From Aquificaceae bacterium (GTDB taxonomy: Bacteria; Aquificota; Aquificia; Aquificales; Aquificaceae), in assembly GCA_015487835.1 (NCBI GenBank), contig WFOY01000194.1, forward strand, positions 1 through 6,657: DNA of 6,657 nucleotides, read 5' to 3'. The position numbers were made by a program, and so were the translations under genes. Positions 4,789 through 6,657 of this stretch are shown one piece after another. Position 1 is the first letter of the stretch. Every line of letters starts with the position of its first letter. Below the pieces are notes generated by a model. It was not told where the DNA came from. It did no database searches and worked only from the letters and a program-made list of their open reading frames with translations.

Positions 4789-6657
4789 ATGGACGTCCTT
4801 ACGGGCGAGGATATAGAGAGGAGGCTGAGGGACCTTTTCAGGAAGGCTGAAAGGTATGTGAAGATAGCCTCTCCCTGGGTAAAGGGGGAGATCCTCAGGG
4901 ACCTCCTCTCGGAGGCTGGTGACGGGGTCAGGGTAGAGGTTATACTGAGGGCCTCCTCGGAGGAGGATCTCTCCATAACAGATCCAGGAACCTTCCTCTA
5001 CCTGAAGGAGAGAAAGGGGGAGGTGTTCCTTAACCCCAGGATCCATGCCAAGGTGTTTATAGTGGATGGGAGGGAGGCTGTGGTCGGGTCCGCAAACCTC
5101 ACACCCTCAGGTGTCAGGGGTCAGGAGAACCTGGAGGTGGCCCTCCACCTTAAGGGAAGATCCCAGGTGAAGGACCTTGAGGAGTTCTTTGAGAGGGCCA
5201 AGGCCGAGTCCTATAACCTTTCGAAGACTGTGGGTATTGTCTTCAGAACCGACTCGGCGAGGGAAGGCGAGCTGGTACTGGTAAGGGAGGTCCAGGAGCA
5301 GACCTACGTGAGGGTACCCCTCACAGGGGGCTTTCTCCTCGGGAGGATAACGAAGGTCAGGTCACCAGGCCCTGAGGAGGACCTCACCTGGAAGAGACTA
5401 CCGCAGGATAGAGACTGGAGGGCCGCCCTTCTGATAGCCAGATCTTTGGAGAGGGAGGGACTGAGGCTGGGCAGGTTCGAGATCCTCGGAGAGTACGAGA
5501 GGGAGAGGGACCTCTTCAAGGTGCCCACGACACCGGTGATCGTAGGTGCCCCCGTGGAGATTTTAGATCCCAAAGACCGGGACCTCCTGTCCATACTCAG
5601 GAAGAACCACTCGGGCTATCCGATGAGCATGCCGGTGTATGTAGGTAAGCTGATGGGGTCGGAGGTGGAGGCTTTCCTGGACATGGACAAGGTTGTCTCC
5701 ATGCACATGGCAGTTCTGGGCACAACCGGTTCAGGGAAGACCACCTTTGTGAGGAAGATCCTGGGTAACTTAGAGAACAAGGTGGAACTCTTCCTGTTCG
5801 ATATGTACGGGGAGTACGTGGAACACATCGGAGGCAGGGTTAGGCACCTTGTCGTTCCCAACATTCTCCTCCCAACGGACTGGGAGGACCTGAAGAAGAT
5901 ACTCAGGGAAGGTGGTGTAAATGTGGGGGAGAGAACGACCGAGGAGAAGGATCTTGCGGTCTTCATGAGGAGGAGCCTAAAGCCCGATCTGACCAAGACC
6001 TCACTCAGGGAGAGGTCCCTTGAGGAGGTGATCAGGGAAGGCATAAAGGGCATTAGAGATGCAGCCCTCAAAGAGAGTGTGGAGGAGGCCATCGAGTTCT
6101 TTAAGGAGATGTTTGGCCCCGAGTCCGTGAGGGACCAGCCCCTTCTGATAAAGGAGCTCGCCGCCTCACTGAGGGGAGACCAGAGCAGGGTCATCTACGA
6201 CTTTAGGGAGGTGGACCTTTCTGAGACGAGGTTGGCGGTGGGAGGCTTGGTCCTCAGGGAGGTCCTAAGGCTGGTCAAAAAGAAACCTGGCGACAGGCTG
6301 GTCGTCATCGAGGAGGCCCACAACTTCGCCCCGGAGAGGGGGACCGGAGAGGTCCAGATGGGAAGGGAGAACCTGGCCTACCTTAGCCTAAGACGCATAG
6401 CCATGGAGGGTAGGAAGTTCAGGATCGGCCTCATAGCCATAACCCAAAGGCCTGCGAACATAAGCAAGTTCATCCTATCCCAGCTGAACACCCAGGTCAT
6501 ATTCAAGCTCATAACGAGGAACGATCTGGAGGCGGTGTCCGTCTTCTTCGAGCACTCTAAAGAGGACGTATTCAGACTGCTGCCCTTCTTAAAACCGGGC
6601 ACCGCCTTTATAACGGGCTTAGCGGTTCCCTTCGGCTTCCTCTTCCACATGGAGGAG
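4789..6657 (+). CDS. PLD-family nuclease domain fused to a HerA-type ATPase, 3' end outside the window
   Basis: The frame is open from the ATG at 4789 to the right edge (623 codons, no stop), so the C-terminus is missing. Residues ~5-140 form a phospholipase-D-superfamily domain with one HKD motif: H86, K88 and D93 in IHAKVFIVD, then GSAN at 100-103 and LTPSG. Residues ~145-290 look like the HAS barrel of HerA proteins (VGIVFR...LLGRITKV). The RecA-like motor follows: Walker A GTTGSGKT at 311-318, FDMYGEY with D338, a long helical insert at ~360-480, Walker B LVVIEEAH at 504-511 with E508/E509, and the ITQRP sensor strand at 551-555. HerA is a hexameric DNA translocase, usually paired with the separate nuclease NurA; here a candidate nuclease is built in. 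The start has only a distant GGAGG (4769-4773, 15 nt away), but a TAA at 4762-4764 with no ATG, GTG or TTG after it rules out a longer frame. It is probably co-transcribed with the two upstream genes. The role (DNA-end processing or phage defence) is inferred. Confidence 0.88.
   Translation, partial: MDVLTGEDIERRLRDLFRKAERYVKIASPWVKGEILRDLLSEAGDGVRVEVILRASSEEDLSITDPGTFLYLKERKGEVFLNPRIHAKVFIVDGREAVVGSANLTPSGVRGQENLEVALHLKGRSQVKDLEEFFERAKAESYNLSKTVGIVFRTDSAREGELVLVREVQEQTYVRVPLTGGFLLGRITKVRSPGPEEDLTWKRLPQDRDWRAALLIARSLEREGLRLGRFEILGEYERERDLFKVPTTPVIVGAPVEILDPKDRDLLSILRKNHSGYPMSMPVYVGKLMGSEVEAFLDMDKVVSMHMAVLGTTGSGKTTFVRKILGNLENKVELFLFDMYGEYVEHIGGRVRHLVVPNILLPTDWEDLKKILREGGVNVGERTTEEKDLAVFMRRSLKPDLTKTSLRERSLEEVIREGIKGIRDAALKESVEEAIEFFKEMFGPESVRDQPLLIKELAASLRGDQSRVIYDFREVDLSETRLAVGGLVLREVLRLVKKKPGDRLVVIEEAHNFAPERGTGEVQMGRENLAYLSLRRIAMEGRKFRIGLIAITQRPANISKFILSQLNTQVIFKLITRNDLEAVSVFFEHSKEDVFRLLPFLKPGTAFITGLAVPFGFLFHMEE

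Noticed and set aside
4654..5046. Minus-strand open frames over the end of the glycosyltransferase and the start of PLD-HerA
   Set aside because: They are antisense shadows of two well-supported genes, with no motifs.
5616..6194. 192-residue open frame on the minus strand
   Set aside because: It lies fully inside the PLD-HerA gene, is Ser/Arg/Leu-rich in the way expected of an antisense frame, and has no recognisable domain.
4779..6657. A separate NurA or Mre11/Rad50 gene accompanying HerA
   Set aside because: No such frame exists in the window; it could lie downstream of 6657 but cannot be claimed.
1..6657. CRISPR array, tRNA or rRNA genes, insertion-sequence ends
   Set aside because: I saw no regularly spaced repeats, RNA-gene signatures or transposase-like frames on either strand.

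Overview
The codon use (AGG for most Arg, ATA for many Ile, GAG/AAG-rich, moderately GC-rich by eye), strong GGAGG-type ribosome sites and tightly packed genes suggest a thermophilic bacterium. My best guess is the Aquificota (Aquificales or Desulfurobacteriales), but no marker gene is present and the genus cannot be named.

Layout. (1) Positions 1-1995, plus strand: the C-terminal half of a heavy-metal-efflux RND pump of the CusA/CzcA type. The gene enters from outside the window and is interrupted by one in-frame TAA at 187-189, with the reading frame intact on both sides. (2) Positions 1979-3073, minus strand: a secreted two-domain protein of unknown function whose 3' end overlaps the RND gene by 17 bp. 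(3) Positions 3074-3168: a 95-bp divergent control region with a strong ribosome site for the minus-strand gene, a perfect TATAAT box 6 bp before the plus-strand ATG (implying a leaderless transcript), and a 7-bp perfect inverted repeat where the -35 region should be. (4) Positions 3169-6657 (open at the right edge), plus strand: an apparent three-gene operon made of a divergent YaaA-family protein, a GtrB/DPM1-type membrane glycosyltransferase (ATGA overlap with yaaA), and a large protein fusing an N-terminal phospholipase-D-type (HKD) nuclease domain to a HerA-type hexameric ATPase (10-bp gap).

The PLD-HerA fusion is the most notable item. It is open to the right edge, so its C-terminus is missing. 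Its architecture puts a candidate nuclease and a DNA-pumping motor in one polypeptide, an arrangement that would fit DNA-end processing or anti-phage defence. Its co-transcription with a YaaA-like protein and a lipid-linked-sugar glycosyltransferase has no obvious functional explanation. The RND remnant and the secreted protein are separate transcription units with no evident link to the operon.
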